DNA from: Aequorivita sinensis
GTDB taxonomy: Bacteria; Bacteroidota; Bacteroidia; Flavobacteriales; Flavobacteriaceae
Reading direction: 5' to 3'
Assembly: GCF_006346335.1 (NCBI RefSeq)
Contig: NZ_VDMC01000007.1
Location: 1-64,000, forward strand
DNA length: 64,000 bases
Part shown: positions 35,532 to 44,870 of the stretch, one piece after another
How the letters are laid out: each line of letters starts with the position of its first letter
Numbering within the stretch: the stretch's first letter is position 1
Position numbers and translations under genes: made by a program
Notes under the pieces: model-generated
The model's database searches: none
The model's input: the letters and a program-made list of their open reading frames with translations, nothing else
What the model was told of the DNA's origin: nothing

Positions 35532-36569
35532 TTAAGAACATTCAATTACTTTTAAAACTAGTGGCATAGATGTTACCAGTTCTCCTGTGATTATGTCATC
35601 AAATCTAACATAAATTATTTGAGGATTTATAGTGTTTTCATACAGTAAGTTTACTATTGGGTTTACACTCGAAAGCATATCTTCGTAGTTTTCGTAATAA
35701 GTAGTTCTAATTGTTTCCGGATCGTCTATTCTTGTAAAAGGAAAGAAACACTCAAAATAACTATCTAAATTGAAAATAGCTTTTTCTGAACCAGGGCGAA
35801 TTTCACATTCTTCAAATAGAAATTTTTTACAAGGTTCTGTACATTCTTTTAATAACTGAAAACGGTCGGTACCATTCTCTATGGTCATCTGAGATTCGTC
35901 ATAGCTAATTACTTTCCAATCGTAGTTCCACGCTTCTTTTACATCTTCATTACCTATTAAAAAAATATTGAGATGAAGTTCGTCTTCTATAAAATAGATA
36001 ATCCAAGTCCCCGCAAATGAGTTTTCATCGGAATACAATCCTACATTACCAGTGTTGCTTACTTCAAAATAAGAACTATCATATTCACTATTTGGTCCTA
36101 CTATGTGGCTGATTTTCCAAATACAGGAAGTTTCGGTTAGAATATTGTTGCATGTGGTAATTTCGTCTGAAACTAAACATTTCTCTATAGCCTCTTTCAA
36201 CTCGTCATTATTATTAATAGTGTAGGGCTCACCACTGTTTAAAGTACTTGTAATAGGATAGCTTAAGCTAATTGACTTCCCTTCTTCGAGTGTGTCTAAA
36301 AAGTCACTAAATTCACTATCACTATTTATAACCTGATAGCCGAAAATTTCAAAGTCTTCATCGTAAATAATCAAAGTGAATCCATAATTGAAGTCTATAC
36401 AAGTAATTTCATTAGTAAAATCACTGTTAGCAGCCTTTTCAATCAAATTGTAAAGTTCAGAGTTTACTTGTATAACCTGTGATGGATCGATTTTACCGAG
36501 CGGTTCATTTTCGCAAGAACCAAAAAAGACCATCAGGAAAATAAATGCAACTAATTTAAATATTTTCAT
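35532..36569 (-). CDS. Lipoprotein of unknown function in the ECF sigma operon
   Basis: A 345-residue predicted lipoprotein (signal ending FFGSC, Cys19). Residues about 140-245 have the strand pattern of a lipocalin-like small barrel (CIWKISHIVGPNSEY...FEVSNTGNV...AGTWIIYF). Eight or more Cys in the mature protein suggest disulfides. I do not recognise the family. As the first gene before the ECF sigma factor it may be a sensor or target of that system, which is an inference from context. Confidence 0.7.
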   Translation of the reverse strand: MKIFKLVAFIFLMVFFGSCENEPLGKIDPSQVIQVNSELYNLIEKAANSDFTNEITCIDFNYGFTLIIYDEDFEIFGYQVINSDSEFSDFLDTLEEGKSISLSYPITSTLNSGEPYTINNNDELKEAIEKCLVSDEITTCNNILTETSCIWKISHIVGPNSEYDSSYFEVSNTGNVGLYSDENSFAGTWIIYFIEDELHLNIFLIGNEDVKEAWNYDWKVISYDESQMTIENGTDRFQLLKECTEPCKKFLFEECEIRPGSEKAIFNLDSYFECFFPFTRIDDPETIRTTYYENYEDMLSSVNPIVNLLYENTINPQIIYVRFDDIITGELVTSMPLVLKVIECS

Positions 36570-36700
36570 AAGAAGCTTGATTAAGTTGTTTCCCTATAGT
36601 CTGATAATATTAAAAAGGTTGCGTTAAATGGATTGATTTATTCATTACCTTAGTATTAATCTATTAACTTAGATTTTTCTTATTTACTAAAAGGAAAATT

Positions 36701-37261
36701 ATGAATGCTACAAAGTATGCGATTATCGTAATTGGCCTTTTGGTTTTTTTAATGAGTAATAAATTATGTGCTCAGGAAGAATCTCTTTCTAATAAATTCC
36801 CGATTAAATCATTCTCTATCACTCCAACAAATATTTTTTGGAGCCGTCCTGATAGAAATACAAATTCTTATTTTGCAGGTTATGCGGTAATTGTTGATGT
36901 TACATTTAATTATAAAAGAAACTTATTATCGTTTGCTCCTTCTGCGGGCTTTGAGGTATTGGGGAGTAGTAAATACGTTCAACTTAATATACTTTACGGA
37001 AGAGAATTTAGACTTTCAAACCGATGGTTTTTAGAAACTCACGCTGGCGTGGGGTACTTGTACCTAGAAGACCCTCAACACAACTCGTTTTTTCAAACGT
37101 ATTACCAACGAAATTTCCGATCTACTATGGGGTTCCCAATAATGGCGAAATTACGATTTATGACGGGTAAAAAGTTTTCGGTGGGTTTACTCCTACAAAC
37201 TAATATCAATTCCGAATTCCCCATTTATTCAAGTGGAGTGTCATTGCAGTGGGATTTATAG
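36701..37261 (+). CDS. Outer-membrane beta-barrel-like protein, copy 1
   Basis: A 186-residue protein with a signal peptide ending at CAQ. The rest alternates hydrophobic and polar residues with aromatic-rich strands (LNILYGREFRLSNRWFLETHAGVGYLYL), as in small eight-stranded barrels, and ends GVSLQWDL. It is paralogous to the next gene: NKFPIKSFSITP against NKFAYRSFSISP, and SGVSLQWDL against LGLSLQWNR. Its function is unknown. It is divergent from the ECF sigma operon. Confidence 0.72.
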   Translation: MNATKYAIIVIGLLVFLMSNKLCAQEESLSNKFPIKSFSITPTNIFWSRPDRNTNSYFAGYAVIVDVTFNYKRNLLSFAPSAGFEVLGSSKYVQLNILYGREFRLSNRWFLETHAGVGYLYLEDPQHNSFFQTYYQRNFRSTMGFPIMAKLRFMTGKKFSVGLLLQTNINSEFPIYSSGVSLQWDL

Positions 37262-37339
37262 GAAGATTCTAATTAATAACAAATTGCATTATAAACAAAG
37301 TATAGTAATTGTAAAATATTAACCTCTAATTTATTAATT

Positions 37340-37894
37340 ATGAAACATCTAAAAATCAAATTTGTAATTTCAAGTTTCCTATACTTTTTAATATCATTAA
37401 CTACTATAGCGCAAACTGAAGCCAACTCTAATAAGTTTGCCTATCGTTCTTTTTCTATTAGTCCATTAGGGGTTTTTGTAGGAGGGAATTCGGGTGTTGC
37501 CGTAAGTGGAGATGTAAACTTTAATTATGGGAAAAATATTTTTGGGTTGGAAATTGGAGCTGGTACTGAAGGAAGTTTTATTGGTAGTAATGATGAATTT
37601 ACCGAAGTAAATTTTCTATACGGTCGGAGTTTTCCATTAAGTGAAAAAATTTTTACCGACATTTTTGTGGGAGCTGGATATTTTCATTTCAATACCTATG
37701 GAGTAGTAGATTCAAATACTGGAAGAAGAGGAGATATAACAGAAAATACTATTGGTTTTCCAATTGGCGCTAAATTGCAATTTAGTCTAGGTCCGCGATA
37801 CTCTATGGGGCTTAAACTTGCTGCTAATATTAATTCTGTTGAATCAATTGGTGCTTTGGGTTTATCACTTCAATGGAATCGATTTCGAGAATAA
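37340..37894 (+). CDS. Outer-membrane beta-barrel-like protein, copy 2
   Basis: A 184-residue tandem paralogue of the preceding gene, 78 bp downstream. The signal peptide ends at IAQ. Shared landmarks are NKFAYRSFSISP at the mature N-terminus, the strand block VNFLYGRSFPLSEKIFTDIFVGAGYFHF and the end LGLSLQWNR. A bidirectional terminator follows. Its function is unknown. Confidence 0.72.
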   Translation: MKHLKIKFVISSFLYFLISLTTIAQTEANSNKFAYRSFSISPLGVFVGGNSGVAVSGDVNFNYGKNIFGLEIGAGTEGSFIGSNDEFTEVNFLYGRSFPLSEKIFTDIFVGAGYFHFNTYGVVDSNTGRRGDITENTIGFPIGAKLQFSLGPRYSMGLKLAANINSVESIGALGLSLQWNRFRE

Positions 37895-37903
37895 GTATTA
37901 AAT

Positions 37904-37942
37904 AAAAAGCCTTCATTCAAAGTATTGAAGAAGGCTTTTTAA
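37904..37942. terminator. Bidirectional terminator between the barrel genes and proA
   Basis: The stem AAAAAGCCTTC / GAAGGCTTTTT is flanked by A and T runs and can stop transcription from both sides. Confidence 0.85.
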
Positions 37943-37960
37943 AGTTTAACATGTTAAATT

Positions 37961-39160
37961 CTACGCTCGAATATGGCCATTTCCGTAAACGTAGTATTTA
38001 TTAGTCACCAATTGCTTTAAACCTAAGGGTCCGCGATGATGTAGTTTATCTGTGCTAATAGCAAGTTCGGCGCCAACGCCCATTTGTCCGCCATCTGTGA
38101 AGCGAGTAGAGGCGTTATGGTAAACAGCAGCACTGTCTATGTTTTCCATAAAATTAGCTGCTTTGCTATTGTCTTCGGTTAGAATAGCACTTGAATGCCC
38201 ACCACTGTATTTATTTATTTTTGAAATAGCTTGGTCCATGTTTTCAACTTCGCCAATTGCAATTTTCATTGCTAAAAACTCTTCATACCAAGTATTTTCA
38301 TCGTCGATTAATTTTGAAGAAGAAAGTGTTTGTTTAACTTCAGAATCTACAATAATTTCCACTTTTGAAGTTTCGAGTACTTCTTTTAATTCTTGAAGTT
38401 TTGTTGCGTAATTAGGGATGTTCTTATCTACTAAAACTTTATCTAATGCGTTGCAACCTGAAATTTTATCGGTTTTTGCATTGATGATCACCTCAAGGGT
38501 TTTTTTCCAATCGGCATCTTCAGCTACATACAAAAAGTTGTTTCCACGACCACTAACTAAAACGGCACAATTGGCATTTTCCTTTACAAATTGAATTAAT
38601 CGTTCGCCACCACGTGGTACGATTAAATCTATTGTTTCATCAGGATTTTTTAAGAAGGCTTGTGTTTCTTCTCGGTTTAGCTCTAGCATCGTAATCCAAT
38701 CTTTCTCTAGACCGTTTTCTTGTAACGCATCATGCCAGAATTTCACCAAAATTTTATTGCTATTATAGGCTTCTTTACCGCCTTTTAATAGAATTTTGTT
38801 ATTGGCTTTAAAAGCAAGTACTGCAGCTTCGATAGTAACATCTGGTCTTGATTCGTATATAATCATAATAGTGCCAAATGGAGCAGTTTTATTAATTATC
38901 TTAAGACCACTTTCTAGCTCCCTACTGCTTATCTCCCGGTTTACTGGATCTTCTTGATCTTTAACCTCAGAAATAGCTTTAATCATACCATCAATCTTGG
39001 AGTTATCTACCACCAGTCTGTCATATAGTGCTTGGTCATCCTTTTTAAAGGCTTGTAGATCCTTTTTATTTGCTTGTAATAATTCTTCACGGTTTTTATC
39101 GATAATATTTATCATCGAATTTAAAACCTGATTTTTTAATTTTTCCTCTATCAACTTCAT
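37961..39160 (-). CDS. proA: Gamma-glutamyl phosphate reductase
   Basis: Reduces gamma-glutamyl phosphate with NADPH to glutamate semialdehyde, step two of proline synthesis. An aldehyde-dehydrogenase-like enzyme with the family blocks FGTIMIIYESRPDVT, KGGKEAYNSN and DLIVPRGGERL, the catalytic Cys in KISGCNALDKVL, and the C-terminal FTDGGQMGVGAELAIS. At 399 aa it is slightly short but complete. It is the last gene of proC-proB-proA, 20 bp after proB. Confidence 0.96.
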   Translation of the reverse strand: MKLIEEKLKNQVLNSMINIIDKNREELLQANKKDLQAFKKDDQALYDRLVVDNSKIDGMIKAISEVKDQEDPVNREISSRELESGLKIINKTAPFGTIMIIYESRPDVTIEAAVLAFKANNKILLKGGKEAYNSNKILVKFWHDALQENGLEKDWITMLELNREETQAFLKNPDETIDLIVPRGGERLIQFVKENANCAVLVSGRGNNFLYVAEDADWKKTLEVIINAKTDKISGCNALDKVLVDKNIPNYATKLQELKEVLETSKVEIIVDSEVKQTLSSSKLIDDENTWYEEFLAMKIAIGEVENMDQAISKINKYSGGHSSAILTEDNSKAANFMENIDSAAVYHNASTRFTDGGQMGVGAELAISTDKLHHRGPLGLKQLVTNKYYVYGNGHIRA

Positions 39161-39180
39161 ATTCTCTTCTGTTTTTTAAA

Positions 39181-39951
39181 TTATGCGTAAAATTTTGTAC
39201 CTAAATCATGGCCGTTTAAAATGTCAACAATTACATTTTTACGTTTTCCATTAGCAATATAAGTAGGTATGTTTTTCTTGGCCGTTTGCTTGGCAATTTT
39301 AAGTTTAGACTTCATTCCGCCACGACCTTCACCTTCGCCTTTACTTGACGCTTGAACGTATTGTTCCACAGCCTGGTCTGGGTGAACTTTGCTCAGTTTT
39401 TCAGAATCTTCATCATCTGGATGACCAGTATATAAGCCATCAGTATCTGTTAAAATCACTAAAGCGTCTGCTTCAATAAGCTCAGCCACTAAGCTAGCGA
39501 GCTCATCATTATCACTGAACATAGACATTGTTAATGAAACTGCGTCATCTTCATTTGCAATGGGAACAATTCCTTCTGCTAAAAGACCTTCATAGCAATT
39601 AATCATATTTTCACGATGTTTTCCTGGAGTGAAATCGCGTTTAGTTGCTAAAATTTGAGCACATCGCATTCCGTAATCATGGAATAGGCTATAGTAATGT
39701 CGCATCATTCGAGGTTGCCCTACAGAAGAATATATTTGCCTTCTTGTAGCGTCATCCTTTGCCTTGCATTCACCTAAAACCTCCATACCAGCTATTGCTG
39801 ATCCTGAAGAAACCAAAACAGGTGAGTACCCATCTTCGTATAAGGTAGCGATTTGTCTTACCAGTTCATTGAGAATTGGTCCTACAATACGATTGTCTTT
39901 ATTTGTCATAACGTTGGTTCCTACTTTTATAACCACTCGTTTTTCCTTCAT
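39181..39951 (-). CDS. proB: Glutamate 5-kinase
   Basis: Phosphorylates glutamate with ATP, the first committed step of proline synthesis. The amino-acid-kinase fold is shown by VVIKVGTN at the start, LVSSGSAIAGM, ANEDDAVS, SDNDELASLVAELI and GEGEGRGGMKSKLKIA. At 256 aa it consists of the kinase domain only; the PUA domain present at the C-terminus of E. coli ProB is absent, as in other Bacteroidota. It is 15 bp after proC. Confidence 0.95.
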   Translation of the reverse strand: MKEKRVVIKVGTNVMTNKDNRIVGPILNELVRQIATLYEDGYSPVLVSSGSAIAGMEVLGECKAKDDATRRQIYSSVGQPRMMRHYYSLFHDYGMRCAQILATKRDFTPGKHRENMINCYEGLLAEGIVPIANEDDAVSLTMSMFSDNDELASLVAELIEADALVILTDTDGLYTGHPDDEDSEKLSKVHPDQAVEQYVQASSKGEGEGRGGMKSKLKIAKQTAKKNIPTYIANGKRKNVIVDILNGHDLGTKFYA

Positions 39952-39966
39952 ATAATTTCCTTTTTT

Positions 39967-40767
39967 TTATTTTCCTAATTCTGTAGCTCTGTTAAAAGCT
40001 GCATAAGCAGCCTCTTTAATCAATTCCTTTACATTATTATCCTCCATAGAATCTAATGCTGCTTGAGTCGTTCCTCCTTTGGATGCTACCATCTTCATCC
40101 AACTATTTGGTGAAAGATCAGATTCTGTGAAAAGTCTTACAGCACCCTCAAATGTTTGGGTGACCAATATTTTGGAATCATTCTGTGAGAAGCCCATTTT
40201 TAATGCTGCTTCCAACATAGATTGCATAAAGTAGAAAACGTAAGCTGGGCCACTTCCTGAAATACCGGTAGAAGCATTAATAAAATTTTCGTTTTCTACG
40301 TGAATAGCTTCTCCAGTTGTATCTAATAGGTTTCGCACCATTAAAAGTTCGACGCGACTAACATCTTTGGCTGCTGTAAATGATGTCATTCCCATTCCAA
40401 CCTTTGCTGGGAGATTTGGCATGGCTCTAACCACTTTTTTAATATCTAGGCTATTTTGGATGGTTTCGATAGTAACTCCAGCCATTAATGATATAAAAAC
40501 CTGATCACCGTTGATCATGCTTTTCATTCTCTGGAATAACTCATCACTGTGGTATGGTTTTACAGCTACAAAAACGATATCTGCTTTGGGAAGGCAGTCT
40601 CCTAAATTTCTATAAACATCAAATTTATCAACCTTTTCGAGAGATGAAATTTTTTCATCTGAAACATCGTAAATCATTAATTTTCTACGATTTAATAAAG
40701 GAGAATCAGCCATGCCTTCGGCATATGTCAACCCCATATTTCCTGCGCCAATTACTAGTACTTTCAT
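39967..40767 (-). CDS. proC: Pyrroline-5-carboxylate reductase
   Basis: Final step of proline synthesis, NAD(P)H-dependent. The Rossmann motif is VIGAGNMG at the N-terminus; the family block SGSGPAYVFYFMQSMLEAA and the C-terminal KGGTTQAALDSM are present. The frame is open to 40821, but the ATG at 40767 (MKVLVIGAGNMG) matches the family start. It is first of the proCBA operon, so the pathway enzymes from glutamate to proline are all encoded together. Confidence 0.95.
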   Translation of the reverse strand: MKVLVIGAGNMGLTYAEGMADSPLLNRRKLMIYDVSDEKISSLEKVDKFDVYRNLGDCLPKADIVFVAVKPYHSDELFQRMKSMINGDQVFISLMAGVTIETIQNSLDIKKVVRAMPNLPAKVGMGMTSFTAAKDVSRVELLMVRNLLDTTGEAIHVENENFINASTGISGSGPAYVFYFMQSMLEAALKMGFSQNDSKILVTQTFEGAVRLFTESDLSPNSWMKMVASKGGTTQAALDSMEDNNVKELIKEAAYAAFNRATELGK

Positions 40768-40973
40768 AATTTGTTTTATTGTTAGGCCTATAAGGCTGCA
40801 AGTACTATGCGAGAGGGCCAATAAAAATTTTTAATTCTGAAGTTTAAAATTAAAATCGCTGTTAGCGTACTATACAAGGTGGTTTAAGTGCTTTTAAGCT
40901 TATTTAAAAACCTGAATATCTTAAGGTGACAGGATTGCACACTTTTAGCTTTTTATGAAATTATGGCATAAAA

Positions 40974-41010
40974 ACAAAAAACGCCTTCATTTCTGAAGGC
41001 GTTTTTTTAA
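40974..41010 (-). terminator. Terminator of pnp
   Basis: The stem ACGCCTTCA / TGAAGGCGT has a 4-base TTTC loop flanked by A and T runs, about 40 bp after the pnp stop. It is symmetrical enough to work on both strands. Confidence 0.88.
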
Positions 41011-41049
41011 GTTTATGGTTATGAGTTAAAATAATCTCACAACTAAAAT

Positions 41050-43293
41050 TTAATCTCTCTTTCTATCTCTATCACGGTTATCGCGATTATCACGTCCGCG
41101 GTTATCGCGTCCGCGATTGTCACGTCCACCATTTCGGCTGTCTTCACGTGGAGCACGCTCTTTGTAGCCTTCTGGTTTTGGTAATAAAGCTTTTCTAGAA
41201 ATTTTGTCTTTTTTAGTTCTTGGGTCGAAACCTAAGTATTTTACATCAAATACATCTCCCATGTTTACAACATCGGATACGTTTTCTGTGCGTTCCCAAG
41301 CTAGTTCACTAACGTGTAATAAAGATTCATTTCCTGGAGCTTCTAAATATTCTACAACAGCACCAAAGTCAAGCATTTTAATTACTTTAACTTCGTAAAC
41401 ACTATTCATTTCAGGTTTAAATGTTATAGACTTTATTTTAGCTAAAACAGCATCAATACCTTCCTGACCTGTTCCTAGAATTTCTACAATTCCTTCTTCA
41501 GTTTCTGGATCTTCATTAATAACAATTGTACAACCTGTTTCTTTTTGAAGTTCTTGAATAACTTTTCCTCCAGGTCCAATTAAAGCACCAATGTACTCAT
41601 TAGGAATTCTAACAGTTACCATTTTAGGAGCGTAAGACTTAACATCTTCACGTGGCTCTGCAATAGTCTCAGTCAATTTTTCAAGAATATGAAGTCTTCC
41701 TTCTCTTGCTTGTTTTAAAGCATTTACAAGAATCTCATAGCTTAGCCCTTTTACTTTAATGTCCATTTGGCAAGCAGTAATACCGTCTGCCGTTCCAGTA
41801 ACTTTAAAGTCCATATCACCTAAGTGATCTTCATCGCCTAGAATATCAGAAAGTACAGCGTATTTACCACTATCACCATCAGAGATTAATCCCATTGCAA
41901 TACCAGATACTGGTTTTATCATTTGGATTCCTGCATCCATCATTGCCATTGTTCCAGCACAAACAGTTGCCATAGAAGACGAACCATTAGATTCTAATAC
42001 TTCTGAAACTACACGTACAGTGTAAGGACAATCGCTAGGCACCATTCCTTTAAGTGCACGTTGCGCTAGGTTACCATGTCCAATCTCACGACGAGATGTA
42101 CCACGAATTGGTCTAGCTTCTCCAGTACTAAAAGGAGGGAAGTTGTAATGTAGGTAGAATTTTTCTTCACCTTCAAATGAAGGCATGTCTATTTGGTTTG
42201 CTTCTCTTGAAGTTCCTAAAGTCACTGTTGCCAGTGCTTGAGTTTCTCCACGAGTAAAAATAGAAGAACCGTGTACAGATGGCAGGTAATCAACTTCACA
42301 CCAAATAGGGCGAATTTCGTTTGTTTTACGCCCATCTAAACGTAAACCTTCGTTTAGTGTTAAATCTCTAACTGCAGCTTTTTCAGCTTTATAATAATAT
42401 CTTGAAACAAGATCTCCAAAGTCTTCTAACTCTTCTTCAGTAAAAGTAGCTTTAATAGATTCTTTTATTTCAGCAAAAGCAGTTGTTCTTTCGTGTTTAG
42501 CAGAACCAGCTTGTGCAATAGCATAAACTTTATCGTATGCCATATCGTAAACCTTCTTTTCAAGGTCTGCGTCTTCTCTTTCTGCAGGGTATTCACGTGT
42601 TTCCTTCTTTCCAAAAGCTTCAGCAAGTCTCACTTGTGCAGCACATTGAACTTTAATGTGTTCGTGTGCAAACTTAATTGCTTCAGTCATTTCTTCTTCA
42701 GAAATCTCGTCCATTTCACCTTCAACCATCATTACACTATCAGCAGAAGCTCCAATCATCATATCGATGTCAGACTCTAGTAATTGTGCTCTTGTTGGGT
42801 TGATGATAAATTCACCGTTGATTCTTCCTACACGTGCTTCTGAAATAGGGCATTCGAAAGGAAAATCAGATAGCTGAATTGCAGCAGAAGCTGCTAATCC
42901 TGCCATTGCATCTGGCATAACATCGTCGTCGTGACTCATTAACTGAATCATTACTTGTGTTTCAGCGTGGTAATCTTTTGGGAAAAGTGGACGTAAAACT
43001 CGGTCTACTAGACGCATTGTTAACACTTCTCCATCACTTGGTCTTGCTTCTCTTTTAAAGAAACCTCCTGGGTAACGACCAGAAGCAGCATACTTTTCGC
43101 GGTAATCTACTGTAAGTGGTAGGAAATCTAAGTCTTTGTAGTCGTAGTTAGAAACTACTGTACATAATAACATACATTTTCCAGATTGTACAACTACAGA
43201 ACCGTGAGCTTGTTTAGCTAACTTTCCAGTTTCAAGGGTGATTTGTCTTCCATCACCAAGGTCAATGACCTCTTTAAATACTTTAGGTATCAT
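41050..43293 (-). CDS. pnp: Polyribonucleotide nucleotidyltransferase (PNPase)
   Basis: Phosphorolytic 3'-5' exoribonuclease. Two RNase PH domains (about 1-230 and 310-545) are separated by a helical linker, followed by a KH domain ([20 protein letters not shown]) and an S1 domain ([18 protein letters not shown]). The second RNase PH core includes RRDIGHGN-like [15 protein letters not shown]. The C-terminus is a low-complexity R/D/N tail encoded by a 15-nt tandem repeat. The ATG at 43293 ([13 protein letters not shown]) is preferred over one 21 bp upstream. It is downstream of rpsO, the common bacterial order. Confidence 0.96.
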   Translation of the reverse strand: MIPKVFKEVIDLGDGRQITLETGKLAKQAHGSVVVQSGKCMLLCTVVSNYDYKDLDFLPLTVDYREKYAASGRYPGGFFKREARPSDGEVLTMRLVDRVLRPLFPKDYHAETQVMIQLMSHDDDVMPDAMAGLAASAAIQLSDFPFECPISEARVGRINGEFIINPTRAQLLESDIDMMIGASADSVMMVEGEMDEISEEEMTEAIKFAHEHIKVQCAAQVRLAEAFGKKETREYPAEREDADLEKKVYDMAYDKVYAIAQAGSAKHERTTAFAEIKESIKATFTEEELEDFGDLVSRYYYKAEKAAVRDLTLNEGLRLDGRKTNEIRPIWCEVDYLPSVHGSSIFTRGETQALATVTLGTSREANQIDMPSFEGEEKFYLHYNFPPFSTGEARPIRGTSRREIGHGNLAQRALKGMVPSDCPYTVRVVSEVLESNGSSSMATVCAGTMAMMDAGIQMIKPVSGIAMGLISDGDSGKYAVLSDILGDEDHLGDMDFKVTGTADGITACQMDIKVKGLSYEILVNALKQAREGRLHILEKLTETIAEPREDVKSYAPKMVTVRIPNEYIGALIGPGGKVIQELQKETGCTIVINEDPETEEGIVEILGTGQEGIDAVLAKIKSITFKPEMNSVYEVKVIKMLDFGAVVEYLEAPGNESLLHVSELAWERTENVSDVVNMGDVFDVKYLGFDPRTKKDKISRKALLPKPEGYKERAPREDSRNGGRDNRGRDNRGRDNRDNRDRDRKRD
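41084..41128. repeat. 15-nt tandem repeat encoding the PNPase R/D/N tail
   Basis: Three near-identical 15-nt units (CGATTATCACGTCCG and variants) start at 41084, 41099 and 41114, giving RGRDN repeats on the minus strand. The sequence is in frame, so copy-number change would alter tail length without a frameshift. Confidence 0.75.
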
Positions 43294-43343
43294 TTGTTTT
43301 TCATTTTTGCACATAAAGATATGTGCAGTTAATTTTTGGTCTG

Positions 43344-43360
43344 AGCTTGTTTTTCAAGCT
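43344..43360 (-). promoter_or_regulatory. Hairpin in the pnp leader
   Basis: A perfect 6-bp stem AGCTTG / CAAGCT with a 5-base loop lies 50 bp upstream of the pnp ATG, after a CAACAACAC-rich stretch. pnp leaders in enterobacteria carry autoregulatory stems; the role here is only a suggestion. Confidence 0.35.
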
Positions 43361-43463
43361 AAGTGTTGTTGTGTTGTTGTGGTTTGACCAATGAAAAACT
43401 AAGGGGGTAGCCTTCTTTATAAATTATCGATTTCTCTAATAAAACCCCAAATCAAATTTGGAA

Positions 43464-43492
43464 TAAAAAATAAAGGGGCGTAAAACGCCCCT
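43464..43492 (-). terminator. Terminator of rpsO
   Basis: On the minus strand the stem AGGGGCG / CGCCCCT with a 5-base loop is followed by TTTATTTTTT, 8 bp after the rpsO stop. Confidence 0.85.
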
Positions 43493-43499
43493 CTTATAA

Positions 43500-43769
43500 T
43501 TACTTACGTAATCCTAATTCTTTAATAATAGCACGGTAACGAAGAATGTCTTTTTTCATTAAATAATCTAAAAGAGATCTTCTTTTTCCTACTAACATTA
43601 CCAATGAACGCTCAGTGTTGAAGTCCTTTTGGTTGTTTTTAAGGTGTTTTGTTAAATGCTCGATACGGTAAGTAAACAAAGCGATCTGTCCCTCTGCAGA
43701 ACCAGTATCTTTCTTTGATTTACCGTGTTTTTCAAAAATTTTTTCTTTAGCTTCTTGTGATAAATACAT
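43500..43769 (-). CDS. rpsO: 30S ribosomal protein S15
   Basis: Primary 16S rRNA-binding protein of the small subunit platform. The 89-residue length and the blocks DTGSAEGQIALFTYRIEHLTKHLKNN (as split), RSLVMLVGKRRSLLDYL and the RYRAIIKELGLRK end are diagnostic. A minus-strand -7 box lies 58 bp upstream. pnp follows after a terminator and leader, the classical rpsO-pnp order. Confidence 0.98.
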   Translation of the reverse strand: MYLSQEAKEKIFEKHGKSKKDTGSAEGQIALFTYRIEHLTKHLKNNQKDFNTERSLVMLVGKRRSLLDYLMKKDILRYRAIIKELGLRK

Positions 43770-43826
43770 GCCAATATTGTTAAAATGATTTTTATGTATT
43801 GACTACCATTTTGATAATCAAGGCTG

Positions 43827-43834
43827 CAAAAATA
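43827..43834 (-). promoter_or_regulatory. -7 box (TATTTTTG) for rpsO
   Basis: CAAAAATA on the plus strand, 58 bp upstream of the rpsO ATG. No clear -33 element is seen. Confidence 0.35.
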
Positions 43835-43890
43835 GTAAAACTTATTGAGTTACTATATTATTTTTTAGAATAATAACTACTTATTAAAAC

Positions 43891-44763
43891 TTATGCAGTT
43901 TCTTTACGTACTGGTCTGTTTGAAACCAAGTCTAGGTAAAGGTTAACTTTTCGCTTTAAATCTTTACGATGTGTGATAAAATCTAAAAACCCGTGCTCTA
44001 ATACAAATTCAGATGTTTGGAACCCTTCAGGTAGTTCTTTACCTGTAGTATCTCTCACAACACGTGGTCCAGCAAAACCAATTAATGCACCTGGTTCACT
44101 AATGTTGATGTCACCCAACATTGCAAAAGAAGCTGTTGTTCCTCCTGTAGTTGGGTCTGTAGCTAAAGAAATGTAAGGAATACCAGCATCACTTAATTGT
44201 GCAAGCTTTACACTTGTTTTAGCAAGTTGCATCAACGAAAGCGCAGCTTCCATCATTCTAGCTCCACCACTTTTTGAAATAATCATTAGTGGTATTTTTT
44301 TCTTTAGAGAATAATCTGCAGCACGTGCAATTTTTTCACCAACAACGCTACCCATAGAGCCTCCAATAAAGCTAAAATCCATACAAGCAACAACTAAATC
44401 TTCGCCCATCGATTTCCCAACAGCGCAACGAACAGCATCTTTTAATCCTGTTTTTTCTTCTGCTTCTTTTAGCCTGTCTGTGTATTTCTTTTTATCCTCA
44501 AACTTAAGAGGGTCTTTAGAAGTAAGGTTTTTGTCTAATTCTTTAAACTTATTATCGTCAAATAAAATTTGAAAATACTCTTTACTTCCTATTCGTACGT
44601 GGTAACCGTCTTCAGGACTTACATAAAAGTTTCTTTCAAGCTCTTCGCTATCCACAATTTTACCTGTAGGCGATTTGTACCACAGCCCTTTAGGGACGTC
44701 TTTTTTCTCTTCAGTTGGGGTTTGTATCCCTTTTTTCGTTCTTTTAAACCAAGGCATTTTCAT
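43891..44763 (-). CDS. accD: Acetyl-CoA carboxylase carboxyltransferase subunit beta
   Basis: Transfers the carboxyl group from biotin to acetyl-CoA in fatty-acid synthesis, with AccA. The crotonase-like core is intact: [40 protein letters not shown] and [13 protein letters not shown]. The N-terminal C4 zinc ribbon of E. coli AccD is present in outline (LWYKSPTGK...YVSPEDGYH) but all four Cys are replaced. The ATG at 44757 (MPWFKRTKK) is a possible alternative start. Confidence 0.95.
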   Translation of the reverse strand: MKMPWFKRTKKGIQTPTEEKKDVPKGLWYKSPTGKIVDSEELERNFYVSPEDGYHVRIGSKEYFQILFDDNKFKELDKNLTSKDPLKFEDKKKYTDRLKEAEEKTGLKDAVRCAVGKSMGEDLVVACMDFSFIGGSMGSVVGEKIARAADYSLKKKIPLMIISKSGGARMMEAALSLMQLAKTSVKLAQLSDAGIPYISLATDPTTGGTTASFAMLGDINISEPGALIGFAGPRVVRDTTGKELPEGFQTSEFVLEHGFLDFITHRKDLKRKVNLYLDLVSNRPVRKETA

Positions 44764-44870
44764 CTGTTGTTATTGGTTGAAGTTTCACTATGTTGATTTT
44801 AAATTCAGTAATAATAGATTTGGATAATATGGCTTAGTGCATATTGTAATCTATTATTACGAGAATTATA

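Noticed and set aside
40768-40973. Possible riboswitch or T-box upstream of proC
   Set aside because: No specifier stem, T-box sequence or anti-terminator pair could be recognised in the region.
41084-41128. Tandem repeat as a possible CRISPR array
   Set aside because: Units are contiguous with no spacers and lie in frame inside pnp.
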